Assembly: GCF_030406325.1 (NCBI RefSeq)
Contig: NZ_JAUEQY010000012.1
Location: 124,001-188,000 of the forward strand
Direction: 5' to 3'
DNA from: Actinomadura sp. DC4
GTDB lineage: Bacteria > Actinomycetota > Actinomycetes > Streptosporangiales > Streptosporangiaceae
Length of the DNA: 64,000 nucleotides
This document shows positions 32,290-42,736 of this stretch, one piece after another (positions within the stretch are counted from its first letter, which is position 1; each line of letters opens with the position of its first letter). The notes under the pieces were generated by a model. The model was not told the origin of the DNA, did no database searches, and saw only the letters and a program-made list of their open reading frames with translations. A program made the translations under genes and the position numbers.

Positions 32290-32796
32290 CTATCGGCGGG
32301 CGGCGAGGGACGCGTGGTGGCGGCGTAGGCGGCGCACGCCGGTGAAGGCGGCCGTGAACCACACGACGGCGAGCAGCGGGAAGATCATCCACCAGCCGGT
32401 GAACGCCGCGAGGACCAGCGCGACCAGCAGGAGCGGTCCGAAGCGCCACCGAGGCGGACCCCAGTGGCCGTGCGGCCAGGGCGACGGGCCCCGGCCGGCC
32501 GCGTCCATCTCCCACCGGCCCCGGCCCAGGTGAGCGGCGCCCCGCGGACCCCGCCCCCAGTGGGCCGCCCCGAGCTCCCACGGATCCCGCCCCCCGCCGG
32601 CCGGCCGTTCCAGGGCGGGACCGGGCAGGTCGCGCGTCACCTCCCGCAGGTCGCCGGCGGTTCGCGCCGACAACGTCGCCGTCAGGCGTTCGTCCAGCTC
32701 GTCGCGGGTGAGCCGGCCCTGCACGAAGTGCTCGTGCAGGGCCGTCGTCACCTCGTCGCGTTCCGCGTCGCCGACGCGGAGCTGCTCGGTGTTCAT
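32290..32796 (-). CDS. DUF1707 membrane protein
   Basis: The 168-residue protein opens with a DUF1707 (SHOCT-like) domain: LRVGDAERDEVTTALHEHFV, GRLTRDELDERLTATLSA, AGDLREVTRDLPG. A Gly/Pro/Trp-rich linker and two C-terminal membrane segments (about 122-158) follow. The domain may bind oligomeric partners at the membrane; function is unknown. It lies 20 bases after padR on the same strand and is probably co-transcribed and repressed with it. Confidence 0.8.
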   Translation of the reverse strand: MNTEQLRVGDAERDEVTTALHEHFVQGRLTRDELDERLTATLSARTAGDLREVTRDLPGPALERPAGGGRDPWELGAAHWGRGPRGAAHLGRGRWEMDAAGRGPSPWPHGHWGPPRWRFGPLLLVALVLAAFTGWWMIFPLLAVVWFTAAFTGVRRLRRHHASLAARR

Positions 32797-32816
32797 CGCT
32801 CAACGACTCCCGGGTT

Positions 32817-33407
32817 CTACTCGTCCTCGGCGAGCAGCTGGTACAGCCGCCGCCGCGTCTCCGACAGGATCTCCTTGGCCTGGGCGACCTGTTCCTCGCT
32901 GCCGGTCTGGACGATCTGCATGACCGCCGCCCCGGTACGGCCGGCGGTTCCGAACAGCTCGCGCACGTCGTCGCGTACGTCCGAGGTCATCGCCTCCCAC
33001 GGGGCGTTCACCTCGTCCTGGTGCGCGTCCACGTAGGCACGGCCGGACTCCGAAAGCCGGAAGGTACGGCGACCCTCGTTCTCCTCGGCCTCGATGAGGC
33101 CCTCGTCGGTGAGCTGCTGCAGCGCCGGGTACACGGCTCCGGGACTCGGCCGCCACTCGCCTCCGCTGCGTTCCTCGATCTCCTGGATCAGCTGGTAGCC
33201 GTTGCGCGGTTCGTCGGTGAGCAGCGCGAGGATCGCCGCCCGTACGTCTCCGCGGCGGGCCTTGGAACGGCCGGCCACCCACGGCGGTGGACCGCCGAAA
33301 GGGCCGAAGCCGGGGACGCCGGGGAAGCCCCACGGGCCCCCGCGGCGGCCGTGACCGCCTCTGCGGCCGCCGCGCGGCCGCCCTGGTGCGTCGAAATTCG
33401 TACGCAT
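32817..33407 (-). CDS. PadR family transcriptional regulator
   Basis: The 196-residue protein has a Gly/Arg/Pro-rich N-terminal extension of about 50 residues and a PadR winged helix (about 52-125: AILALLTDEPRNGYQLIQEI, PSPGAVYPALQQLTDEGLI, RRTFRLSESGRAYVD). A coiled C-terminal helix (EEQVAQAKEILSETRRRLYQ) is of the Vinculin-like PadR type. Its neighbour encodes a DUF1707 membrane protein, a usual pairing. ATG 33407 has AGGGAG upstream, directly behind a dyad that is a good operator. Confidence 0.9.
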   Translation of the reverse strand: MRTNFDAPGRPRGGRRGGHGRRGGPWGFPGVPGFGPFGGPPPWVAGRSKARRGDVRAAILALLTDEPRNGYQLIQEIEERSGGEWRPSPGAVYPALQQLTDEGLIEAEENEGRRTFRLSESGRAYVDAHQDEVNAPWEAMTSDVRDDVRELFGTAGRTGAAVMQIVQTGSEEQVAQAKEILSETRRRLYQLLAEDE

Positions 33408-33421
33408 GTTCTTTCTCCCTT

Positions 33422-33483
33422 CTGAGATCGCTCTCAGATCAGTTGCGATACACCAACGATATATCGGAAGCGTTCGTTGTCAA
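33422..33483 (-). promoter_or_regulatory. padR promoter and operator
   Basis: On the minus strand TTGACA (33478-33483) is followed after 16 bases by TATCGT (33456-33461), a good sigma-70-type promoter. The palindrome CGATATATCG (33457-33466) overlaps the -10, and CTGAGA-GCGA-TCTCAG (33422-33437) lies just after the predicted RNA start and before the ribosome binding site. Autorepression by PadR is the likely use. Confidence 0.55.
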
Positions 33484-33498
33484 GGCTAGGGAAAGTAG

Positions 33499-33536
33499 CT
33501 TGATGTCGAGATAACTCGTGGTACCTTGATGTCGAG
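33499..33536 (+). promoter_or_regulatory. Direct repeats over the acnA promoter
   Basis: CTTGATGTCGAG occurs at 33499-33510 and 33525-33536, 26 bases apart. Each is a partial dyad (CTyGA-NN-TCrAG). The first overlaps a -35 (TTGATG, 33500-33505) and the second follows a -10 (TACCTT, 33522-33527; spacer 16). The arrangement suits a repressor controlling aconitase. The downstream leader also contains GCCCCCTAGGGGC at 33582-33594. Confidence 0.5.
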
Positions 33537-33680
33537 ACAAATCGGCGGGGAAGTTAGGTGAGCCTCAGTGCTCGCGGCCGAGCCCCCTAGGGGCAGAATT
33601 CGGACGTAAAACCATCAGACCCCCGCGCCCGGCTTACTGAGGGGACCGCGCTCGTCGAGCGCGTATGAGGAGGAGACGAC

Positions 33681-36449
<2,769 letters not shown>

Positions 36450-36456
36450 CGGTAGC

Positions 36457-36488
36457 GGGGTCGCCTCCCACCCCCGGGAGGCGACCCC
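36457..36488 (+). terminator. Terminator after acnA
   Basis: GGGGTCGCCTCCC (36457-36469) pairs perfectly with GGGAGGCGACCCC (36476-36488) around a 6-base loop, seven bases after the stop. Confidence 0.75.
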
Positions 36489-36582
36489 GGCCATCGCCCA
36501 GAGTAATGTGACGACGACCAATAGTAATATGCGGGCCATGCCCGGTTCATCGAAGCCCAAGGCTCACGAGATACCGTGCCGT

Positions 36583-37140
36583 ATGGCGTCACGACCCACG
36601 GCAGCCGAGATCGCGGCCGCGAAGGACCGTACGATCCCCGACGTCGTGCCTCCACACGGCGGTGTGCTGCTCTGCGGCATCAATCCCGGCCTCTACTCCG
36701 CGGCGACCGGCTGGCACTTCGCGCGGCCGGGCAACCGGTTCTGGCCGGTGCTGCACCGGTCCGGCTTCACCGACCGGCGCCTCCACCCCTCCGAGCAGGA
36801 CCTGCTGCCCTCCTTCGGGCTCGGCATCACCAACCTCGCCGCTCGCGCCACCGCGCAGGCGGCAGAGCTGACCGCCGGGGAGCTGGCCGAGGGCGGCGCG
36901 CTGCTGGAGGCGTTCGTCGAGCGCCACGCCCCGCGTGTGGTCGCGGTCCTCGGCGTGACCGCCTACCGCACGGCCTTCGGCCGGCCGAAGGCGCGGATCG
37001 GCCCGCAGGAGGCCGGCCTGGGCGGGGCCCGGCTGTGGATCCTGCCCAACCCCTCGGGGCTGAACGCCCACTACACCGCGGAGACCCTCGCCGAGGAGTT
37101 CGCCGCGGTGCGTACGGCGTCCGCCGAGGTCACCACGTGA
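36583..37140 (+). CDS. Mismatch-specific (G:U/T) DNA glycosylase, Mug/TDG family
   Basis: The 185-residue enzyme removes uracil or thymine mispaired with guanine. The active-site motif is VLLCGINPGLYSAATGWHFA (catalytic Asn in GINPG), and the second motif is LPNPSGLNAHYT (NPSGLN). FWPVLHRSGF is also typical. ATG 36583 (MASRPTAAEIAAAKDRTIPD) matches homologue N-termini; in-frame ATGs at 36538 and 36529 would add 15-18 residues and lack a good ribosome binding site. The last 11 bases overlap the end of the convergent idi gene. Confidence 0.85.
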   Translation: MASRPTAAEIAAAKDRTIPDVVPPHGGVLLCGINPGLYSAATGWHFARPGNRFWPVLHRSGFTDRRLHPSEQDLLPSFGLGITNLAARATAQAAELTAGELAEGGALLEAFVERHAPRVVAVLGVTAYRTAFGRPKARIGPQEAGLGGARLWILPNPSGLNAHYTAETLAEEFAAVRTASAEVTT

Positions 37141-37720
37141 TGGCGGGCGGCAGCAGGCCGGGCGCGGCGGCCGGCCAGTCGGCCGGGTGGCCCAGCGGCG
37201 CGAGCTGCTCCATCTGGGAGCGGAACCACGGGGAGGCGGACGGGTGAGCGGTCAACGCGACGCAGTCGTCCCACTCGCGCCACTCGGCCGCCGCCACCTC
37301 CTCCGGGTCGAGCCGCAGCTCGCCGCGCGCGGTGGCGCGGACCACCGGGCACAGCTCGTACTCCACGACCCCGTTGGCCGCCGTGGCGCGATAGCGGAAC
37401 TCCGGCAGTACGAGTGTCGGCTCCTCCGCCCGGAGGCCCACCTCGTCCGGCACACGGCGCCGTACGGCCTCCCGCAGGCCCTCCCCGGGCGCCGGGTGAC
37501 CGCAGCAGCTGTTGGTCCACACCGACGGGAACGACGCCTTGCCGTGTGCCCGCTGCGTGATCAGGACCCGGCCGGACTCGTCCGTGAGATAGCACGAGAA
37601 GGCCAGGTGGAGAGGGGTGTCACCGTGGTGACTAGGAGCCTTGGGCGCCGTGCCGATCGCCCGCCCGCCCTCGTCGAGCAGCACGATGAGTTCCTGGTTC
37701 ATCACTCTCTGTTCACTCAT
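37130..37720 (-). CDS. idi: Isopentenyl-diphosphate delta-isomerase, type I
   Basis: The 196-residue NUDIX-fold enzyme interconverts IPP and DMAPP. The metal-ligand histidine in PLHLAFSCYL, the catalytic cysteine in TNSCCGHPAPGE, the REAVRRRVPDEVGL NUDIX-like stretch and the catalytic glutamate in VVEYELCPVV are all present. ATG 37720 has GGCTGGA upstream. It is divergent from dxs, which makes IPP/DMAPP precursors by the MEP pathway, so the two share a 122-base promoter region. Confidence 0.9.
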   Translation of the reverse strand: MSEQRVMNQELIVLLDEGGRAIGTAPKAPSHHGDTPLHLAFSCYLTDESGRVLITQRAHGKASFPSVWTNSCCGHPAPGEGLREAVRRRVPDEVGLRAEEPTLVLPEFRYRATAANGVVEYELCPVVRATARGELRLDPEEVAAAEWREWDDCVALTAHPSASPWFRSQMEQLAPLGHPADWPAAAPGLLPPAITW

Positions 37721-37804
37721 TCCAGCCTTTATAGCGGGTCGTCACACCGCGCCACACGAACTTTCACCATGACGGGCCGCGTCCCACTGGTCACGAGCAC
37801 CACT

Positions 37805-37810
37805 TAAAAT
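37805..37810 (+). promoter_or_regulatory. Probable dxs -10 element
   Basis: TAAAAT at 37805-37810 is close to the TANAAT consensus in a GC-rich context, 33 bases before the chosen dxs start. A convincing -35 is not visible. Confidence 0.35.
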
Positions 37811-37842
37811 CGGCATCCGTAGAAGACGAGGAGATGACCCGA

Positions 37843-39738
37843 GTGACCCTACTTGAGTCGATTAAACGGCCTGATGACCTCACGAGCCTGGATCAGGGGC
37901 AACTGACCCAGCTCGCCGGCGAGATCCGCGACTTCCTCGTCGCGGTCGTGTCGAAGAACGGCGGTCACCTCGGGCCCAACCTCGGCGCGGTGGAGCTCAC
38001 GATCGCCATGCACCGGGTCTTCGACTCGCCGCGGGACCGGATCCTCTTCGACACCGGCCACCAGGCGTACGTCCACAAGCTGCTCACCGGGCGGCACGAC
38101 TTCGGCATGCTGCGCCAGCGGGGCGGCCTGTCCGGCTACCCGAGCCAGGCCGAGTCCGAGCACGACGTGATCGAGAACTCCCACGCCTCCACCGCCCTGT
38201 CGTACGCCGACGGGCTCGCCAAGGCGTTCCAGCTGCGCGGCGAGGGCGAGCGGTTCGTCGTGCCGTTCATCGGCGACGGCGCGCTCACCGGCGGCATGGC
38301 CTGGGAGGCGCTGAACAACATCGCCGCCGGCAAGGACCGTCGTGTGGTCATCGTCGTCAACGACAACGGCCGGTCCTACTCCCCGACGATCGGGGGCCTG
38401 GCCAGCCACCTCGCGGACCTGCGCATGACCCGCGGGTACGAGCACGCGCTCGACCTGATCAAGCGCACGGTGCCGCGGGCGCCGGTCGTGGGCGGGATGG
38501 CCTATGACGCGCTGCACGGCATCAAGAAGGGCATCAAGGACATCCTGCAGCCGCAGGCGATGTTCGAGGACCTCGGCCTGAAGTACATGGGCCCGATCGA
38601 CGGCCACGACGAGGCGGCCGTGGAGCACGCGCTCCGCAAGGCCAGGGCGTTCGGCGGCCCGGTCATCGTGCACTGCATGACCAAGAAGGGGTACGGCTAC
38701 CCTCCGGCCGAGAACGACGAGGAGGAGGCCTTCCACTCCCCGGGCCTGTTCGATCCGGCCACCGGCCGCAAGATCGCCAAGGCGGGCGGCCCGAGCTGGA
38801 CCAAGACCTTCAGCGACGAGCTCGTACGCCTCGGCGCCGAGCGCCCCGACATCGTGGCCATCACCGCCGCGATGCTGCACCCGACCGGGCTCGCCTCCTT
38901 CGCCGAGGTGTACCCCGAGCGGACCTACGACGTCGGCATCGCCGAACAGCACGCCCTGACCTCCGCGGCGGGCCTGGCCATCGGCGGCATGCACCCGGTC
39001 GTGGCCGTGTACGCCACCTTCCTCAACCGCGCCTTCGACCAGCTGCTGATGGACGTCGCGCTGCACAAGCTGCCCGTCACCGTCGTGCTCGACCGCGCGG
39101 GTGTCACCGGCGACGACGGCGCGAGCCACAACGGCATGTGGGACCTGTCGATCCTGCAGGTCATCCCGGGGCTGCGGGCCGCCGCGCCGCGTGACGGCTC
39201 CCAGCTCAAGGAGCAGCTCCGCGAGGCCGTCGCGGTCACCGACGGCCCGACGGTCGTGCGGTTCCCCAAGGGCCCGGTGGGCGACGACATCGAGGCGGTC
39301 GAGCGCGTCGGCGGCGTCGACATCCTGCTGCGCTCCGAGGACAACGACGTGCTGCTCGTCGCCGCCGGTTCGATGGCGGGCACGGCCGTCGAGGCCGCCA
39401 AGCTCATCGGCGCGCACGGCATCGGCGTCACCGTGGTCGACCCGCGCTGGATCAAGCCGCTCGACGAGAAGCTCGTCGGCCTGGCCGCCGAGCACCGCCT
39501 CGTCGCGGTGGTGGAGGACAACAGCAGGGTCGGCGGCGTGGGCGACGCGGTGGCCCGGCTGCTGCGCGACGGCGACGTCGACGTGCCGGTCCGCACGTTC
39601 GGCATCCCGCAGGCGTTCCTCGACCACGCCAAGCGCGCGCAGATCCTGGCCGACATCGGGCTGACGCCGCAGGGGCTGGCCCGCGACATCACGGCGGTCA
39701 TCGCCCGCGACTCGGTGCTGGAGCCCTCTGAGCAGTAG
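37843..39738 (+). CDS. dxs: 1-deoxy-D-xylulose-5-phosphate synthase
   Basis: The 631-residue thiamine-diphosphate enzyme condenses pyruvate and glyceraldehyde 3-phosphate, the first step of the MEP pathway. Motifs: [16 protein letters not shown], ThDP-binding [18 protein letters not shown] to [18 protein letters not shown] with the catalytic Glu, and [18 protein letters not shown] 37843 gives the usual start TLLESI and has GGAG at the right distance; an ATG at 37834 abuts the purine run and is less likely. Confidence 0.95.
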   Translation: MTLLESIKRPDDLTSLDQGQLTQLAGEIRDFLVAVVSKNGGHLGPNLGAVELTIAMHRVFDSPRDRILFDTGHQAYVHKLLTGRHDFGMLRQRGGLSGYPSQAESEHDVIENSHASTALSYADGLAKAFQLRGEGERFVVPFIGDGALTGGMAWEALNNIAAGKDRRVVIVVNDNGRSYSPTIGGLASHLADLRMTRGYEHALDLIKRTVPRAPVVGGMAYDALHGIKKGIKDILQPQAMFEDLGLKYMGPIDGHDEAAVEHALRKARAFGGPVIVHCMTKKGYGYPPAENDEEEAFHSPGLFDPATGRKIAKAGGPSWTKTFSDELVRLGAERPDIVAITAAMLHPTGLASFAEVYPERTYDVGIAEQHALTSAAGLAIGGMHPVVAVYATFLNRAFDQLLMDVALHKLPVTVVLDRAGVTGDDGASHNGMWDLSILQVIPGLRAAAPRDGSQLKEQLREAVAVTDGPTVVRFPKGPVGDDIEAVERVGGVDILLRSEDNDVLLVAAGSMAGTAVEAAKLIGAHGIGVTVVDPRWIKPLDEKLVGLAAEHRLVAVVEDNSRVGGVGDAVARLLRDGDVDVPVRTFGIPQAFLDHAKRAQILADIGLTPQGLARDITAVIARDSVLEPSEQ

Positions 39739-39835
39739 ACCCGAGTAAGGCGGCGGCCGGTGAAAAAAGGCGAGCATTACGTTTTGTTTGCCTTCTCGTG
39801 GTGATCCTCTGGTCACACACCGAACGAGGATCACG

Positions 39836-41296
39836 ATGAGCATCTTCCGCACCAAGTCGGTCGAGAGGTCGATTCGCGAGACCGACGATCCAGACAACAA
39901 GCTGCGCCGCGACCTCAGCGCACTCGATCTGACCGTCTTCGGCGTCGGCGTCATCGTCGGCACCGGCATCTTCGTGCTCACGGGCAACGTGGCCAAGGAG
40001 AACGCCGGGCCGGCGGTGGCGCTGTCGTTCGTGGCCGCCGGCATCGCGTGCGCGCTCGCCGCGCTCTGTTACGCCGAGTTCGCCTCCACGGTTCCGGTGG
40101 CCGGCTCGGCGTACACCTTCTCCTACGCCACGATCGGCGAGCTCCCGGCCTGGATCATCGGCTGGGACCTCATGCTGGAGCTGGCCCTCGGCGCCGCGAC
40201 GGTCGCGGTCGGCTGGTCGGGCTACGCGAAGATCCTGCTCGATGACATGGGCATACATCTGCCGTCCTCGATCGCGGGGGAGGACGCCACGTTCAACGTG
40301 CCCGCGATGCTGGTCGTCCTGGCCGTCACCGCGCTGCTGGTGTTCGGCGTGAAGGTCTCCTCGCGCGTGAACGCCGTGATCGTCGCCATCAAGATCGCGG
40401 TGGTCCTGCTCGTCATCATCGCCGGGCTGTTCTTCATCAAGGGCGGGAACTACCACCCGTTCGTCCCGAAGGCGACCCCCACTCCGGACTCGCACGGCGG
40501 AGAGGCCCCGCTCATCCAGGTGCTCTTCGGCTACACCCCGTCGACGTTCGGCTGGGGCGGCATCATCGCCGGCGCCGCGATCGTCTTCTTCGCCTTCATC
40601 GGCTTCGACGTCGTGGCCACCGCCGCGGAGGAGACCAAGAAGCCCAAGCGTGACCTGCCCATCGGCATCATCGCCTCGCTGCTGGTCTGCACCGTCCTCT
40701 ACGTCGCGGTCTCCCTCGTCGTCACGGGTATGCAGAACTACAAGCACCTGAGCACGGACGCGCCGCTGGCCGAGGCGTTCAAGTCGGTCGGCCATCCGGC
40801 CTTCGCCACGATCATCAGCGTCGGCGCGCTGGCCGGCCTGACCACGGTCGTCCTCATCTTGATGCTCGGCCAGAGCCGGGTCTTCTTCGCGATGAGCCGT
40901 GACGGGCTGCTGCCGTCCTGGCTGGCGCAGGTGCATCCGAAGTACGGCACCCCGTACCGCGTGACGATCATCATCGGCGTCGTCGTCGCCCTCATCGCCG
41001 GGCTCGTCCCGCTGTCGGCGCTCGCCGAGCTCGTCAACATCGGCACGCTCTTCGCGTTCATCGTCGTCTCGGTCGGCGTCATGATCCTGCGCCGCACCCA
41101 CCCGGACCTGCCGCGCTCGTTCCGGGTGCCCGCCTCGCCCGTGGTGCCGATCCTCGCGGTGCTGGCGTGCGGCTACCTGATGCTCAACCTGCCGGTCGAG
41201 ACCTGGCTGCGGTTCGTCATCTGGATGCTCATCGGCTTCGTCGTCTACTTCCTTTACGGCCGCCGCAACAGCAAGGTCGGCAAGTCCGTGGACTGA
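39836..41296 (+). CDS. Cationic amino acid transporter-type APC permease
   Basis: The 486-residue permease has about thirteen hydrophobic segments. The first-helix signature [14 protein letters not shown], then [20 protein letters not shown] and the sixth-helix [20 protein letters not shown], are typical of the CAT/YfnA group that moves lysine, arginine or other amino acids. A periplasmic His/Thr-rich loop ([17 protein letters not shown]) is present. ATG 39836 follows GAGGA. It differs clearly from the KimA-like permeases elsewhere in the window. It stands alone between dxs and fprA. Confidence 0.85.
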   Translation: MSIFRTKSVERSIRETDDPDNKLRRDLSALDLTVFGVGVIVGTGIFVLTGNVAKENAGPAVALSFVAAGIACALAALCYAEFASTVPVAGSAYTFSYATIGELPAWIIGWDLMLELALGAATVAVGWSGYAKILLDDMGIHLPSSIAGEDATFNVPAMLVVLAVTALLVFGVKVSSRVNAVIVAIKIAVVLLVIIAGLFFIKGGNYHPFVPKATPTPDSHGGEAPLIQVLFGYTPSTFGWGGIIAGAAIVFFAFIGFDVVATAAEETKKPKRDLPIGIIASLLVCTVLYVAVSLVVTGMQNYKHLSTDAPLAEAFKSVGHPAFATIISVGALAGLTTVVLILMLGQSRVFFAMSRDGLLPSWLAQVHPKYGTPYRVTIIIGVVVALIAGLVPLSALAELVNIGTLFAFIVVSVGVMILRRTHPDLPRSFRVPASPVVPILAVLACGYLMLNLPVETWLRFVIWMLIGFVVYFLYGRRNSKVGKSVD

Positions 41297-41345
41297 CCAC
41301 CATCGGGCATGGGAAAACGGGCCGGGTTCTGGGCACAATGACGGC

Positions 41346-42698
41346 GTGGCGGACGCATCTGCTCTTCGCGTGGCGGTCATCGGCTCAGGCCCGGCGGGCA
41401 TCTACGCCGCCGAGGCCCTGGTCAAGCAGGCCGGGGGCGCGGCGCGGGTCGACATCTTCGACCGGCTGCCGACGCCGTACGGCCTGGTCCGGTACGGCGT
41501 CGCACCCGATCACACGTCGATCAAGTCGATCGCGGGTTACCTCCAGCGCGTGCTGGAGCACCCGGACGTGCGCTTCCTCGGCGGCGTGGATTTCGGCAAG
41601 GACGTCACCCGCGAGACGCTGCTGGAGTGCTACGACGCGGTGATCTACGCCACCGGGGCGATGGTCGACCGGCGCCTGGGCATCCCGGGGGAGGACCTCG
41701 TCGGCAGCGTCGCCGCGACCGACTTCGTCAACTGGTACTGCGGCCACCCCGACGCGCACGGCCTCGACGTCGACCTGTCGGCGGACGCCGTGGCCGTGAT
41801 CGGGGTCGGCAACGTCGCCGTCGACGTCGTGCGCGTCCTCGCCAAGACCGCCGAGGAACTACGCGCCACGGACGTGCCGGACGAGGTCCTGACCCTGCTC
41901 GGCGGCAGCGGCGTGCGCCGCATCCACATGATCGGGCGGCGCGGCCCGGCCCAGGCCAAGTTCACGACGAAGGAGCTGCGCGAGCTGGGCGCGCTGCCGG
42001 GCGCCGAGGTGCACGTACGCACCGAGGACATGCGCCTCGACCCCGCCAGCGCCGCGCTGGCCGAGACCGACCGCCACGTACGCGCGAACGTCAAGGTCAT
42101 GAACGACTGGGCCGCGCGCCCGGCCGGCGACCTGCCGCGCCGTCTCGACGTGCGTTTCTGGCTGCGCCCGGTGGAGATCCTGGGCACCGGCCGGGTCGAG
42201 GGCCTGCGGCTGGAGCACACCGCGCTGAACGACGAGGGCCGCGTCGTGGGCACGGGCGAGTACGAGACGCTGCCCGTACGCATGGTGCTGAGGTCGGTGG
42301 GATACCAGAGCGTGCCGTTGCCGGGAGTGCCGTTCGACCCGGGGGCGTACGTCGTCCCGAACGCGGGCGGCCGGGTGCTGGACGAGGACGGCGGGGCACT
42401 GCCGGGGGAGTACGTCGCGGGCTGGATCAAGCGGGGCCCGACGGGCGTGATCGGCACGAACAAGGCCGACGCGGCCGAGACGGTCCGCGCGCTGCTCGCC
42501 GACCTGACCGGCCGCGCCGAGGAACGCCCGTCGATCGAGACGCTGCTGGAGTCCCGTGGCGTACGAGTCGTGACGTACGACGACTGGCTCGGCATCGACG
42601 CGGGCGAGGCCGAACTCGCCCGCTCCCTGGGCCGCGGCGAACGCGTCAAACTGGCCGGCTGGGAGGCCCTCCGCCGCGCCTACGGCCACGAGGGCTGA
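41346..42698 (+). CDS. fprA: NADPH-ferredoxin reductase, adrenodoxin-reductase type
   Basis: The 450-residue flavoprotein resembles mycobacterial FprA. FAD motif VIGSGPAGIYAAEAL (about 10-24), TPYGLVRYGVAPDH, a second NADP Rossmann VIGVGNVAVDVVRVLAKT with the arginine pair MIGRRGPAQAKF, and the C-terminal KRGPTGVIGTNKADA are intact. It transfers electrons from NADPH to ferredoxins serving P450s or iron-sulfur assembly. The GTG start has no ribosome binding site; CACAAT six bases upstream suggests a leaderless mRNA. No ferredoxin or P450 adjoins. Confidence 0.9.
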   Translation: MADASALRVAVIGSGPAGIYAAEALVKQAGGAARVDIFDRLPTPYGLVRYGVAPDHTSIKSIAGYLQRVLEHPDVRFLGGVDFGKDVTRETLLECYDAVIYATGAMVDRRLGIPGEDLVGSVAATDFVNWYCGHPDAHGLDVDLSADAVAVIGVGNVAVDVVRVLAKTAEELRATDVPDEVLTLLGGSGVRRIHMIGRRGPAQAKFTTKELRELGALPGAEVHVRTEDMRLDPASAALAETDRHVRANVKVMNDWAARPAGDLPRRLDVRFWLRPVEILGTGRVEGLRLEHTALNDEGRVVGTGEYETLPVRMVLRSVGYQSVPLPGVPFDPGAYVVPNAGGRVLDEDGGALPGEYVAGWIKRGPTGVIGTNKADAAETVRALLADLTGRAEERPSIETLLESRGVRVVTYDDWLGIDAGEAELARSLGRGERVKLAGWEALRRAYGHEG

Positions 42699-42700
42699 CC

Positions 42701-42727
42701 GCTCCCCGGCGCAGGCCACCGGGGAGC
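42701..42727. terminator. Bidirectional terminator between fprA and the beta-oxidation operon
   Basis: GCTCCCCGG (42701-42709) and CCGGGGAGC (42719-42727) form a perfect 9-bp stem with a 9-base loop between two convergent stop codons 38 bases apart. Confidence 0.65.
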
Positions 42728-42736
42728 GATCAGCCG

